Positions 23,409-32,635 are shown, counted from the first letter of the stretch. The stretch is 32,947 bases of DNA from UBA5868 sp964482025 (GCA_964482025.1 CAYZVN010000032.1:1-32947), one strand, 5' to 3'. Program-made: numbers and translations. Notes: generated by a model from the sequence alone, not told the origin.

Positions 23409-24710
23409 ATGCCGGTGGATACTCAACTTCTCGACGATCTTCAAGCCCGCGGCCTGATAGCCCAAATGACCGGGGACCAGCAACTCTATGAACACCTGTC
23501 CGTTCCACGTACGCTCTACTGCGGTTTCGATCCGACTGCAGATAGTCTACATATCGGCAGTTTAGTTCCATTATTGATGTTGCGCCGGTTTCAATTAGCT
23601 GGGCACAAGCCAATTGCCTTGGTAGGAGGCGCCACGGGACTGATCGGCGACCCCAGTTTTAAAGCCCAGGAGCGCAAGCTCAATACGCCCGACGTTGTGT
23701 CGGGTTGGGTTGATAAGCTCAGACAACAGGTATCTCGCTTTATTCAATTTGACGACAGCGAGAACACCGCAATGGTGGTCAACAACTTGGACTGGGTTGG
23801 CCAGATCAATGTATTGGAATTTCTGCGAAACGTGGGCAAACATTTCTCCGTTAACAACATGATCAACAAAGAGTCGGTCAAGCAGCGGCTCGATCGCGAG
23901 GGTGAAGGGATCTCATTCACCGAATTCACTTATATATTGTTGCAGTCCTACGACTTTGCTGAGTTGTATCAACACCATAACTGCACTTTGCAGATTGGCG
24001 GCTCGGATCAATGGGGCAATATCACTGGCGGTACCGACCTGACGCGACGGCTGTATGGCGGTCAGGTATTTGGATTGACGATGCCACTGGTAACCAAGGC
24101 AGACGGGACCAAATTCGGTAAAACCGAATCCGGCACTGTTTGGCTGGATCCGGCGCGTACATCGCCTTACTCCTTCTACCAGTTCTGGTTGAACACCGCC
24201 GATGCGGATGTCTATAAATTCCTCCGCTACTTTACTTTTTTAAGTGTTGAGCGCATCGCGCAAATCGAAGCAGGGGATAAAGCCAGCGCTGGCCGGCCGC
24301 AGGCCCAGCGTATCCTCGCGGAGGAAGTGACGCGAATCGTTCATGGTGAAGACGCGCTTATTGCTGCGCAAAACATAACCGATGCGCTGTTTTCCGGAGA
24401 TGCAACAAAGTTGAGCGAAGCCGATCTGCGGCAGTTGAAGCAGGATGGAGTGCCCTACACCCGCCTTGCCCGCGATGAGCTTGAGCATAAGACATTTATT
24501 CAGCACTTGGTGGACAGCGGTTTAGCGGGGTCTGGCAAACAAATTAAAGATGCTCTAGCGCGCGGCGCAGTCGTTATCAATTCGCAGCCGGTATCAGCGG
24601 AGCACAACACCCAACCCGGAGAGTGCTTCGCTCCGAATCGCGCTATGTACGGCGGCTATTTTCTCGTCAAACTCGGTAAGAAGACGTACCACCTCTTCGA
24701 AGTGGTGTGA
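23409..24710 (+). CDS. tyrS: Tyrosyl-tRNA synthetase
   Basis: TyrS charges tRNA-Tyr with tyrosine. The 433-residue protein has the class I HIGH-type motif as HIGS at 48-51 (TADSLHIGSLVPLLMLRRFQ), the tyrosine-binding LQIGGSDQWGNITGG, the KMSKS-type loop KFGKTESG near 235, and a C-terminal S4-like RNA-binding domain (GSGKQIKDALARGAVVIN). AAGGCGG precedes the ATG. In Pseudomonas aeruginosa tyrS follows the M23 peptidase gene and is followed by an rRNA operon; here a receptor/halogenase block comes next. Only a poor 5-bp hairpin follows the stop. Confidence 0.97.
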   Translation: MPVDTQLLDDLQARGLIAQMTGDQQLYEHLSVPRTLYCGFDPTADSLHIGSLVPLLMLRRFQLAGHKPIALVGGATGLIGDPSFKAQERKLNTPDVVSGWVDKLRQQVSRFIQFDDSENTAMVVNNLDWVGQINVLEFLRNVGKHFSVNNMINKESVKQRLDREGEGISFTEFTYILLQSYDFAELYQHHNCTLQIGGSDQWGNITGGTDLTRRLYGGQVFGLTMPLVTKADGTKFGKTESGTVWLDPARTSPYSFYQFWLNTADADVYKFLRYFTFLSVERIAQIEAGDKASAGRPQAQRILAEEVTRIVHGEDALIAAQNITDALFSGDATKLSEADLRQLKQDGVPYTRLARDELEHKTFIQHLVDSGLAGSGKQIKDALARGAVVINSQPVSAEHNTQPGECFAPNRAMYGGYFLVKLGKKTYHLFEVV

Positions 24711-24887
24711 GCCACGATTAATAAAGCCGCTGCTTTTTACGCAAAAATCGCTCATTAAATGTTCTTTTTGGGTGTTTTTTGAGCTGCTCTAGCATCTTTT
24801 GTTTGGGTAACAATCTTATTCATAACATGAAATAATAATGCGCCAAAATCGACAGGCAGGTGACATTTGCAGAAGGTTGTAGTTTGT

Positions 24888-24917
24888 TTGACCGTATCTA
24901 TGCTTTTCCCCTATGCT
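24888..24917 (+). promoter_or_regulatory. Candidate promoter of the receptor gene
   Basis: TTGACC (24888-24893) and TATGCT (24912-24917) are separated by 18 bases, placing a transcription start near 24924, about 45 bases before the ATG. The -10 region is part of a direct repeat of CTATGCT (24898-24904 and 24911-24917), which might bind a regulator. The remaining upstream gap from 24711 is AT-rich with no gene. Confidence 0.45.
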
Positions 24918-24970
24918 ACGCCGCCTAACAACACAATAAGTACGTCCATCAATATGTTTTGGGGTCATCT

Positions 24971-27900
24971 ATGACGATTTACCAAGCCGAAGTCCGCCGC
25001 TCGAAGCACGCCTTCAAAAAATCCACACTTGCGGTATGTATAGCCGCATTGACAGTACAAGCCTATGGCCAGTCGGATGCTGGCGAGCCGACAGCTCTGG
25101 AAGAAGTTGTAGTTTATGGAGTGAAACAAAGCTTAGAAAACGCACAGGATATCAAGCGTCAATCCTCCATCGTTCAGGACGTTATCACCGCCAGTGACAT
25201 AGGAGCGCTTCCCGACAAGTCCGTTGTTGAGGCTCTGCAGCGTGTACCGGGTGTTGCTATCGAACGCTTCGAAGCCTCCGATGACCCAGACCATTTCTCG
25301 GTTGAAGGCGGTAACGTCACCGTTCGTGGTTTGAACCGCGTGCGCGGTGAAATTAATGGGCGTGACGGATTTTCAGCTACCGGTGACGGCGGCTTAAACT
25401 ACTCCGATATTCCGCCCGAAATGGTCGGTTCCGTTATCGTTAAGAAATCCCAATCCGCCAACACTATTGAAGGTGGTATCTCGGGAACGATCAATATCGA
25501 GACCCGCAAACCGTTTGATTCCGACGGCTTTGTTTTTGGCGGTTCAGTCAAGGCAAGTTATGCAGACCTGATCGATGAGACTAAGCCGAGCGCATCCTTT
25601 ATCTTGGGCAACGTCTGGGACAGCGATGTAGGGACGTTTGGCGCTTTGCTGAGTGTTGCTTATTCAGAGTTCAGCTCGCGTGGTGACGGTGTAGGTGTTT
25701 TTAACTACAAACCGGTAACTAATGAAGGCTCAACTGCGGAGGGTGAGCGGCGGTTTGCTCCTGTAGGTGCCTCTGCTCGCCAGCAAGAAAATAACCGTGA
25801 GCGTTTGGGGATTGCAGGCTCTCTGCAATGGGAGAACCCCTCCGAAACGATTCAGGCAACCTTGGAGTTTATTCGCTCTGACTCAACCCTGTCTTGGACC
25901 GAGCACTTTTTGGAGTTCCCAGCCGAACCTTTCTCAAATGACGCCGGTTCAGCAAATCTCAACTTGAGAGACGCGACCTACAATTGTTTGCCCGGCGATC
26001 AGCCTTGCCTGTTTACTTCGGGCCACATTTACGGCGGCAGTGGTGGCGTAGACGAGAATGACAGAGAGTTTATCGGTAACCCTTTTTATGTGGCTGGTGT
26101 GAGAACTCGCAATGACGAGCGACTAGTCGATGACATCAGCTTTAACTTGGAATACAAGCCGAACGACAATCTGACTCTGACAGGTGACCTTCAGTATGCG
26201 CGAGCGACAAATAAGGTTGCGGATTTTACCGTTCATGGTCGGATGAGCTCGACTGACGCCTATCTGGATTTGCGCAACTCAGATAAACCCCGGTTCGAAA
26301 TCCTGGAAAATGACGTTGGCGGATCTGTTACCAGCCCCCAAAGCTATTTTATGCGTTCGGCGATGGATCATGTAGCCGACAGTAAAGGTGATGAAACTGC
26401 CGTCAGTCTTGATGGCCAATATACGTTTGACCGGGGCTTGGTCACAGGCGTAGAAGCGGGCGTGCGTTTCTCAAACCGCTCTATCGACTTTAAGGAGTCC
26501 TTGTACAACTGGGGTTCGTTAAGTGAAACATGGATGGAAGGTTCTCCTGCAAGATTTAGTGATTATGAGGGGTTGGGACTGGTTGAGCAGTTCACCTTTA
26601 AGAAGCATTTGGGCGGGTCAGCGCTGAACGCCAATGACACCTTCTATTTTCCGTCGACGTCAATGCTGAGCAGCACCGAGCATTTCTACAATCAGGCTGT
26701 AGAAAACGGCATTTTGGTGGGTGAGGGGACTTGGCAGCCGTTGCATCGCCGCTCCACTGCTATGGATGGATCTTCATTCCGTCCGGCAGAGTTAGCAACG
26801 GTTGAAGAAGATCGCGCTTCTGTGTACTTACAGTTGAACTTTGGTAGCGACGATACCGATATTCGCTTTTCGGGTGATGTGGGCCTGCGCTATGTTGACT
26901 GGCGTTTAACCGCGACCGGCGCGAACGTATTTGGTGCCGCAGATGAAGTTTTCAGTGGGGAAACTGAAAGTTTTATTATGGCTCACGCCTGGGGCGATTA
27001 CTGGGTTGAAAAAACAGAAGATTGGCAGGCCGATATTAGCCCTACGATGGAGTTCTACACCCAGAGGTACTATGACACCTATGTCCAAGAAGCCACGGCT
27101 GCTGGTGCAACAGATCCAGAGACTGCGGCGAGAGATCGTATAGAAGCCGAAGTCAATCAGGTTGAAGCTGACAGAGCGGCTTTACGTGATGAAATCACGG
27201 GATATCTTGATCAGCAGGACGGCCAGCCGTATACCGTAAAAGGCGATAAATTTACGCGAGTCCTGCCAAGCTTCAACTTAAAGCTCGAGCTGACAGACGA
27301 CGTCATCCTCCGCTTCGCTGCATCGGAATCGATTTTTCTGCCCACAATGAGCAATGTGCGTAATACGCGACTCGTTACTCCGAACCTCGAAGTTAAGCGC
27401 TTCACGGACGAGGACACGGGTGCAGAGCTCTCGCGGATAGAGTCGGTTGAGCTGGTAGGTTATGTTGCCAATGGTGGCGGTAACCCACTGCTGCAGCCGG
27501 AGTTGTCGACTAATTACGACTTGACCGTGGAGTGGTACTTTGAGGACCTGGGATCTGTGACGGCTTCGCTATTCCACAAGCGAATTCGTGACTACTTTAG
27601 GCAGTCGAGTGTTATTGAGGAGCTGACCAATGCGGATGGAGTGACCCAAAACGTAGTGGTCACCAGTACACAGAATGCGGGTACAGCAAAAGTGAAAGGG
27701 GCCGAGTTTGCATATCAGAGTACCTTCGGCTTCATCGACGCATCACTCGAAAACTTCGGTATCCAAGCCAGTTACACTTATATTGATGGCTCGGCCAATG
27801 ATTATGGCGCACCGGAATATGGCGGTGACCCGGATAGCAAGTATGCCCAGCAATATACGTTTAACAATATTCGCGACTTGCCATTGGAGGGACTGTCCAA

Positions 27901-28246
27901 AGATAACTACAACCTAGTGTTGTTCTTCGATAACGGAACCTTTGAAGCTCGCTTTGCTTATAACTGGCGCTCGTCTTATCTGCTCAATTCGCGAGATGTG
28001 ATTGCTTACGCGCCGGTTTATGGTGAGTCGACCGGACAGCTAGATGCTTCGTTCTCGTATCGCATCAATGACCAGCTCAGAGTAGGTCTTGAAGCAAACA
28101 ACCTGTTGGATGAAGTGACAAGAACCACTATCCAGAATGAGATCAATCCTGGAAGCACCTCCGGTGTTCAGGAGACCGTGCGCTCTCCACGTTCTTACTT
28201 CGTAAACGACCGACGTCTGGCGCTGTCTCTCCACTACTCATTCTAG
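24971..28246 (+). CDS. TonB-dependent receptor (Xanthomonas/Caulobacter type)
   Basis: An outer membrane gated barrel importing a ligand with TonB energy. I chose ATG at 24971 (1091 residues) over TTG at 24959. The signal peptide has its hydrophobic core at ~19-30. The TonB box is likely EEVVVYG at 44-50, followed by a plug domain (ASDIGALPDKSVVEALQRVPG at ~73-93, and VTVRGLNRVRGEINGRDGF from ~115). The barrel ends in the typical C-terminal Phe (RLALSLHYSF). This subtype matches the TIGR01782-like receptors often encoded beside flavin-dependent halogenases. An unusual Ala/Glu/Arg-rich helical insertion lies at ~712-750. There is no STN signalling domain. A terminator follows the stop. The ligand is unknown; an aromatic or indole compound is inferred from the neighbours. 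Confidence 0.93.
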   Translation: MTIYQAEVRRSKHAFKKSTLAVCIAALTVQAYGQSDAGEPTALEEVVVYGVKQSLENAQDIKRQSSIVQDVITASDIGALPDKSVVEALQRVPGVAIERFEASDDPDHFSVEGGNVTVRGLNRVRGEINGRDGFSATGDGGLNYSDIPPEMVGSVIVKKSQSANTIEGGISGTINIETRKPFDSDGFVFGGSVKASYADLIDETKPSASFILGNVWDSDVGTFGALLSVAYSEFSSRGDGVGVFNYKPVTNEGSTAEGERRFAPVGASARQQENNRERLGIAGSLQWENPSETIQATLEFIRSDSTLSWTEHFLEFPAEPFSNDAGSANLNLRDATYNCLPGDQPCLFTSGHIYGGSGGVDENDREFIGNPFYVAGVRTRNDERLVDDISFNLEYKPNDNLTLTGDLQYARATNKVADFTVHGRMSSTDAYLDLRNSDKPRFEILENDVGGSVTSPQSYFMRSAMDHVADSKGDETAVSLDGQYTFDRGLVTGVEAGVRFSNRSIDFKESLYNWGSLSETWMEGSPARFSDYEGLGLVEQFTFKKHLGGSALNANDTFYFPSTSMLSSTEHFYNQAVENGILVGEGTWQPLHRRSTAMDGSSFRPAELATVEEDRASVYLQLNFGSDDTDIRFSGDVGLRYVDWRLTATGANVFGAADEVFSGETESFIMAHAWGDYWVEKTEDWQADISPTMEFYTQRYYDTYVQEATAAGATDPETAARDRIEAEVNQVEADRAALRDEITGYLDQQDGQPYTVKGDKFTRVLPSFNLKLELTDDVILRFAASESIFLPTMSNVRNTRLVTPNLEVKRFTDEDTGAELSRIESVELVGYVANGGGNPLLQPELSTNYDLTVEWYFEDLGSVTASLFHKRIRDYFRQSSVIEELTNADGVTQNVVVTSTQNAGTAKVKGAEFAYQSTFGFIDASLENFGIQASYTYIDGSANDYGAPEYGGDPDSKYAQQYTFNNIRDLPLEGLSKDNYNLVLFFDNGTFEARFAYNWRSSYLLNSRDVIAYAPVYGESTGQLDASFSYRINDQLRVGLEANNLLDEVTRTTIQNEINPGSTSGVQETVRSPRSYFVNDRRLALSLHYSF

Positions 28247-28275
28247 TCAGAGTTGTTGTTCAGCGTTAAGGCTAT

Positions 28276-28304
28276 AAAGGCATAGTTTCGGCTATGCCTT
28301 TTTT
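28276..28304 (+). terminator. Intrinsic terminator between receptor and halogenase
   Basis: AAAGGCATAG and CTATGCCTTT form a perfect 10-bp stem with loop TTTCGG, followed by a run of six T at 28299-28304. It starts 30 bases after the receptor stop and ends 15 bases before the first halogenase ATG. There is no room for a promoter after it, so the halogenase genes rely on read-through or on a promoter inside the receptor gene. Confidence 0.88.
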
Positions 28305-28319
28305 GTTAGAGATACGCTC

Positions 28320-29870
28320 ATGATTCAAAAATTGGTCATCGTGGGGGGCGGTACAGCCGGCTGGATGGTTGCGGCTGCTTTTTGCCATTTGTTCCAAGAC
28401 AGTGCACTCAAAATAACCTTAATAGAATCGGAGGCTATAGGGACAGTTGGAGTGGGTGAAGCATCTCTGCCTCACTTGCGCTACTTTAATGAGAGGCTAG
28501 GCATTAATGAGCACGAGTTTATGCGTGTCACTAATGCCACTTTTAAGCTAGGAATCGAGTTCGCTAATTGGCGAAAGGTTGGACATAGCTATATTCATCC
28601 CTTCGGTGAAATTGGTTTTCCTACCCGATACGGCCCTTTTTATCACTACTGGTCGCGTGCGCAGCGGCTCGGACTCGATTTAGCCGCAGATGAATTCTCT
28701 ATTGCCACTCATCTCGCGCGGCTGGGTCGTTTTACCTATCCGTCCAAAAATGAGAGTGAGCTGCTCTCTACCTTCTCTTATGCTTTTCACCTGGATGCGA
28801 GCCGTTACGCGCTATTTTTAAGAGAGTTTTGTGAGCGGCACTTCAAAGGCTTTTCGCGTGTTGAAGGCAAAATAGAGTGCGCTCAACGCGATCCAGATAC
28901 GGGTGATATAAGCAGCCTTTTAATGGAAAGCGGGGAAAAAATAGAAGGAGACTTTTTTGTCGACTGTAGTGGCTTCCGCTCTTTACTCTTATCGCAAACG
29001 CTCGGGGCCAAGCCCCTGGATATGTCCGAATACCTGCCTTGTGATCGAGCAATAGCTGTTCCCACTGAAGAAACATATCCCGATATGCCCTATAGCCGTG
29101 CAACGGCACATGTAGCGGGGTGGCAGTGGCGAATCCCGTTGCGCCATCGCACAGGGAATGGAATCGTATACTCCACTCATTTTATGAGTGACAGCAAAGC
29201 GGAAGAGTTGCTCCATCAAAATCTCGGCGGCAAGAAGCTGGCTGATTTGAACTTCATTCGATTTCAAGCCCGGCGTATGAATAGGTCGTGGCACCATAAT
29301 TGTGTTGGGATCGGCTTGAGCAGCGGCTTTTTGGAGCCATTGGAGTCAACCAGTATTCATTTGATTCAGACCGCAATCATGAAGCTAACGGAGCTTCTGC
29401 CGAGCAGCCTCGACTGGTCTGTGGAAAGAGACGAGTTCAATCGTCAGATGGCAGATGAATATGAAAAAATTCGAGACTTTCTTGTGCTGCACTACCACGT
29501 TACCGAGCGGGAAGACTCGGAGTTCTGGCGCTATGTAAAAAATATGCGTATACCCAGCTCACTTGAGGAGCGAATCGGTTTGATGCGTGAAACAGGGGTG
29601 ATTGACACCTATAAGCATGGTCTTTTCCTTGAATCAAGTTGGGCCTATGTCTACTTCAATCAAGGGGGGAAATCTGAGGCGCATCTTCATAGAACGCGCT
29701 ACCTTAGTGATCAGGACCTGATAAGCAACCTGCAGCAATTTCGCAATGAAATTGCCAGGCAGGCAAATAACACCGAGCCCCAATCGCGTTTCTTAGAAAA
29801 AATCACCGATGGTAGCGTTATCGAAAAGTGGCCTCAATCCGCTATGAGTTTATATGGGGTGTTCTCATGA
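28320..29870 (+). CDS. Flavin-dependent (tryptophan-type) halogenase, first copy
   Basis: Such enzymes use FADH2, O2 and halide to make HOX inside the protein, which halogenates an electron-rich aromatic substrate. The 516-residue protein has all hallmark motifs: FAD-binding GGGTAGW at 9-15; Lys76 in TFKLGIEFANW, matching catalytic Lys79 of PrnA/RebH; WQWRIP at 268-273 (the WxWxIP motif that blocks monooxygenation); and Glu342-Ser343 in FLEPLESTSIHLI, matching PrnA Glu346. VDCSGFRSLL is the usual late FAD segment. Only a weak ribosome site precedes the ATG. Its TGA overlaps the next ATG as ATGA. The base composition is more AT-rich than the housekeeping genes. Halide preference and substrate are unknown, and no flavin reductase gene lies in the window. 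Confidence 0.93.
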   Translation: MIQKLVIVGGGTAGWMVAAAFCHLFQDSALKITLIESEAIGTVGVGEASLPHLRYFNERLGINEHEFMRVTNATFKLGIEFANWRKVGHSYIHPFGEIGFPTRYGPFYHYWSRAQRLGLDLAADEFSIATHLARLGRFTYPSKNESELLSTFSYAFHLDASRYALFLREFCERHFKGFSRVEGKIECAQRDPDTGDISSLLMESGEKIEGDFFVDCSGFRSLLLSQTLGAKPLDMSEYLPCDRAIAVPTEETYPDMPYSRATAHVAGWQWRIPLRHRTGNGIVYSTHFMSDSKAEELLHQNLGGKKLADLNFIRFQARRMNRSWHHNCVGIGLSSGFLEPLESTSIHLIQTAIMKLTELLPSSLDWSVERDEFNRQMADEYEKIRDFLVLHYHVTEREDSEFWRYVKNMRIPSSLEERIGLMRETGVIDTYKHGLFLESSWAYVYFNQGGKSEAHLHRTRYLSDQDLISNLQQFRNEIARQANNTEPQSRFLEKITDGSVIEKWPQSAMSLYGVFS

Positions 29871-31117
29871 AATCTAGCAGGCCAACATTTGTTATCGTTG
29901 GGGGTGGGTTAGCACTGACTATGTGCGCCGCTTATCTGGTGGAAAAACTGCAGCACCTCAACCCTGTTGTCATCGGTGTTTGCATGCCTGCGGGGCAGCG
30001 TGAGGCCGACCTAGCGTTTGCATTTCCACCTTATGCAGAGCCTCTCGCACCGAGCCTTAAAGGCCTGCTGGCCGCAGGAGCTCTTAATAACGTTTCAATA
30101 TCCACCACTTCATCGCCTAGTGGATTTGCTTTCAATTTCGGACCGTACGGGATTGTCAGCGGCGCCATTACATTTCCTCATGCATATGAGATATGCAAAA
30201 AATTTGCGGCAGATGTGCCTAGCTATGACAGTTTTCTAGGTGTTCAGCCGCCACCGTCACCTGGCGCACTATATGTACGAGAGGCTCTGGCGCCGGACTT
30301 TCAATATATTGCGACGAGAAAAAGAGTGGCCTTGGTGCCGGCTGAAAGCGTGAGTTTTAGCGTAAGCGAGGGCGAGCACAAAATTCTTTCTCTCAAAACA
30401 GCAAGTGGTCAGCTGATTGAGGGAGATATATTCATTGATTGCACACCGGGCGGTTTGGTGATGCAGCAGCTACAAAATAGATCTTCAGTCGCAAGCAATA
30501 TAATTCCGTCTTGGGGCGTCGCACGTGCTCAGCAGGAGGTGCTTGGTTCAAAGTCCTCTTACCAGCTAGCGCTAGATAAGGAGCGAGCTGAATGCGTGGG
30601 TGAATTCGGCGGCAAGCGTTACATAAAAGCCTATGACTTTAGTGCAGGTCTTGAAAGTGCTGAATACTTTGCGCAGCCCTGGTTGGGCAATTGTATCGTT
30701 TTAGGGCAGGGTTTTTTGCAGCTCCCCGAACTTTTAATTGATCTAGATCGAATCTTGGAAAGGCAGCTAACTATCTTGTCCTGGCTGTTAGGTGTTAATG
30801 CCAGTACCACTTACGCTGCTCGGCATTTCAATCATGTTTCTATGCGACATATGAGCGAAGCGGTTGATACCGTCAACCTGCTGTTGCAAGCGACCCGCAA
30901 TGCTCAAATAGAGTTAACAGAGAGCAATCGACGAAGGGCTCATCTTTTTATGTCGTCTGCTAATACAGTGAAAGAAGATAACTTGCTGATCAGTGAAAGC
31001 GCTTGGACTGGCTTACTGCATGCAGTAGGGCTGACTCCAAAAAATACAAACGCAGTTTCTTTGGCGACGGATTCGAAGCGCATTTTTGAACTGACGAAAT
31101 CATTGCTTGTGCGTTGA
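29867..31117 (+). CDS. Degenerate halogenase-like flavoprotein, motifs lost
   Basis: I chose ATG at 29867 (416 residues), overlapping the upstream TGA by 4 bases. It is a distant homologue of its neighbours: IFIDCTPGGLVMQQL aligns with VDCSGFRSLLLSQTL, CIVLGQGFLQLPELLIDLDRIL lies where FLEPLESTSIH lies in the halogenases, and SESAWTGLLHAVGLTP matches SENSWLSVMEGQGIYP. But the glycine motif is GGGLALT (third Gly lost), no catalytic Lys segment is visible, the WxWxIP is gone, and the catalytic Glu-Ser is absent. It is about 90 residues shorter. The frame is intact, so it is not a pseudogene in the usual sense. Possible roles are a halogenase partner, a flavin or substrate binder, or a changed enzyme. 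I do not know its function. Confidence 0.8.
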   Translation: MKSSRPTFVIVGGGLALTMCAAYLVEKLQHLNPVVIGVCMPAGQREADLAFAFPPYAEPLAPSLKGLLAAGALNNVSISTTSSPSGFAFNFGPYGIVSGAITFPHAYEICKKFAADVPSYDSFLGVQPPPSPGALYVREALAPDFQYIATRKRVALVPAESVSFSVSEGEHKILSLKTASGQLIEGDIFIDCTPGGLVMQQLQNRSSVASNIIPSWGVARAQQEVLGSKSSYQLALDKERAECVGEFGGKRYIKAYDFSAGLESAEYFAQPWLGNCIVLGQGFLQLPELLIDLDRILERQLTILSWLLGVNASTTYAARHFNHVSMRHMSEAVDTVNLLLQATRNAQIELTESNRRRAHLFMSSANTVKEDNLLISESAWTGLLHAVGLTPKNTNAVSLATDSKRIFELTKSLLVR

Positions 31118-31129
31118 GGATATCCCCGT

Positions 31130-32635
31130 ATGCAACCATTATCATCTGGAAACCCTTCGAGAATAGTCGTGGTTGGTGGCGGCACAGCGGGATGGATGGC
31201 GGCGGCTGCTCTATCACAGGTTTTGTCAAGACATTATTATTCCATCTCGCTGATCGAGTCTCAAGAAATTGGTACAGTCGGTGTCGGCGAGGCAACCATT
31301 CCCCCCATCGCCACATTTAATAAGCTCCTAGGGATCGATATCAAGGAGCTGCTGCGAGAAACCAGGGGCACCATGAAGCTGGGGATCGAGTTCGTCAATT
31401 GGGCTAATCAAGGTGACAGCTACTACCATCCGTTTGGAAGCTACGGACCCGATTCGCATAACGTTCCTTTTCATCAGTTTTGGCGCAAAGCTTATTCGCA
31501 GGGACTGGCCGGCAGACTTGAGAATTATTCGCTCAACGCCCAGATGGCGATCCATAAGAAGTTTCTGGAGCCACAAAATATACCCAACTCACCGCTGGCA
31601 ACTATCAACTACGCATATCACTTTGACGCTTCGCTCTATGCCCAATACTTGCGGAAATATAGCGAGCGGCGGGGTGTTCGCCGCATCGAGGCAAAAATCA
31701 CGGCTGCATCTGTTGATGAAGCCACCGGGAACATTTCCTCATTGCATCTTGAGGGGCATGACGATATTCGGGCGGATTTCTTTATTGATTGTTCAGGGTT
31801 TAGAGGGCTTCTGATCGAGCAAACATTAAAGACAGGGTACGAAGACTGGAGCAAGTACCTTCCCTGTAATAGCGCAAAAGCAATTCCTAGCGAACGTCAA
31901 CCACAAGTCTCCTCGCATACCCAAGCAATCGCTCACGGATTCGGTTGGCAGTGGCGCATCCCATTGCAGAATAGAACCGGTAATGGGATCGTTTATAGCG
32001 ATGCCTTTTGCTCGGATGACACGGCGGAAGAAATTCTTCTGAATAATCTCGATACTAAACCATTAAGCCAACCAAAACAGTTGCGCTTTACTTCAGGGAA
32101 ACGAAAAAAAATATGGAATAAAAATTGTCTGAGTCTTGGCCTGGCCAGTGGTTTCCTGGAGCCGCTGGAATCGACCAGTATCCACCTGGTTCAATCCGCA
32201 CTGTCTAAATTTATTAGTCTTTTTCCTCGTTTTGATAAATACGATGCGGAAGAGGCGCGCTTCAATCACTTAATGGATCGTGAAATAGAAGCAATTCGCG
32301 ATTTTATAGTGTTGCATTACAAGGCGACAAACCGAGAAGACACAGAGTTTTGGCGGCACTGCAAAAACATGGAGATTCCCGACTCGCTGCAGCAAAAGAT
32401 TGAGCTGTATAGATCTGGCGGGCACTTGTATCGGGAAGGAAGTGAGCTGTTTTCGGAAAATAGCTGGCTTTCAGTGATGGAGGGGCAAGGCATCTATCCT
32501 GAGCGCCAAAGCCCGTTTTGTGATGTGATCTCCGACAGAGATGCAGAGGTAACCTTAAAACAAGTGGAGGAGGTTATCGCGAGTTGTCTTAAGGGGATGC
32601 CGAGCCACGATGAATTCATTAAGAAAATTTCTTAG
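31130..32635 (+). CDS. Flavin-dependent (tryptophan-type) halogenase, second copy
   Basis: The 501-residue enzyme is related to the first halogenase but clearly diverged. FAD-binding GGGTAGW lies at 16-22, catalytic Lys83 in TMKLGIEFVNW, WQWRIP at 273-278, and Glu347-Ser348 in FLEPLESTSIHLV. Thus all residues expected for HOX formation and transfer are present. GAGGA lies 11 bases before the ATG, and the gene begins 12 bases after the middle gene, forming one transcript. Differences from the first copy in the substrate-binding and C-terminal parts suggest a different site or substrate. The closest functional precedents are TonB-receptor-linked halogenases from xanthomonads and Brevundimonas. 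Confidence 0.93.
   Translation: MQPLSSGNPSRIVVVGGGTAGWMAAAALSQVLSRHYYSISLIESQEIGTVGVGEATIPPIATFNKLLGIDIKELLRETRGTMKLGIEFVNWANQGDSYYHPFGSYGPDSHNVPFHQFWRKAYSQGLAGRLENYSLNAQMAIHKKFLEPQNIPNSPLATINYAYHFDASLYAQYLRKYSERRGVRRIEAKITAASVDEATGNISSLHLEGHDDIRADFFIDCSGFRGLLIEQTLKTGYEDWSKYLPCNSAKAIPSERQPQVSSHTQAIAHGFGWQWRIPLQNRTGNGIVYSDAFCSDDTAEEILLNNLDTKPLSQPKQLRFTSGKRKKIWNKNCLSLGLASGFLEPLESTSIHLVQSALSKFISLFPRFDKYDAEEARFNHLMDREIEAIRDFIVLHYKATNREDTEFWRHCKNMEIPDSLQQKIELYRSGGHLYREGSELFSENSWLSVMEGQGIYPERQSPFCDVISDRDAEVTLKQVEEVIASCLKGMPSHDEFIKKIS

Noticed and set aside
24722..24740. An AAAGC/GCTTT hairpin after tyrS as a terminator
   Set aside because: The stem is only 5 bp with low GC content, so it is too weak to call.
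24959..24970. A TTG start four codons upstream of the receptor ATG
   Set aside because: The ATG at 24971 gives a normal signal peptide and has GGGG upstream; the TTG would place that sequence inside the gene.
29867..31117. Calling the middle halogenase-like gene a pseudogene
   Set aside because: The frame is intact over 416 codons, with a coupled start and normal codon pattern; loss of motifs alone does not make it non-functional.
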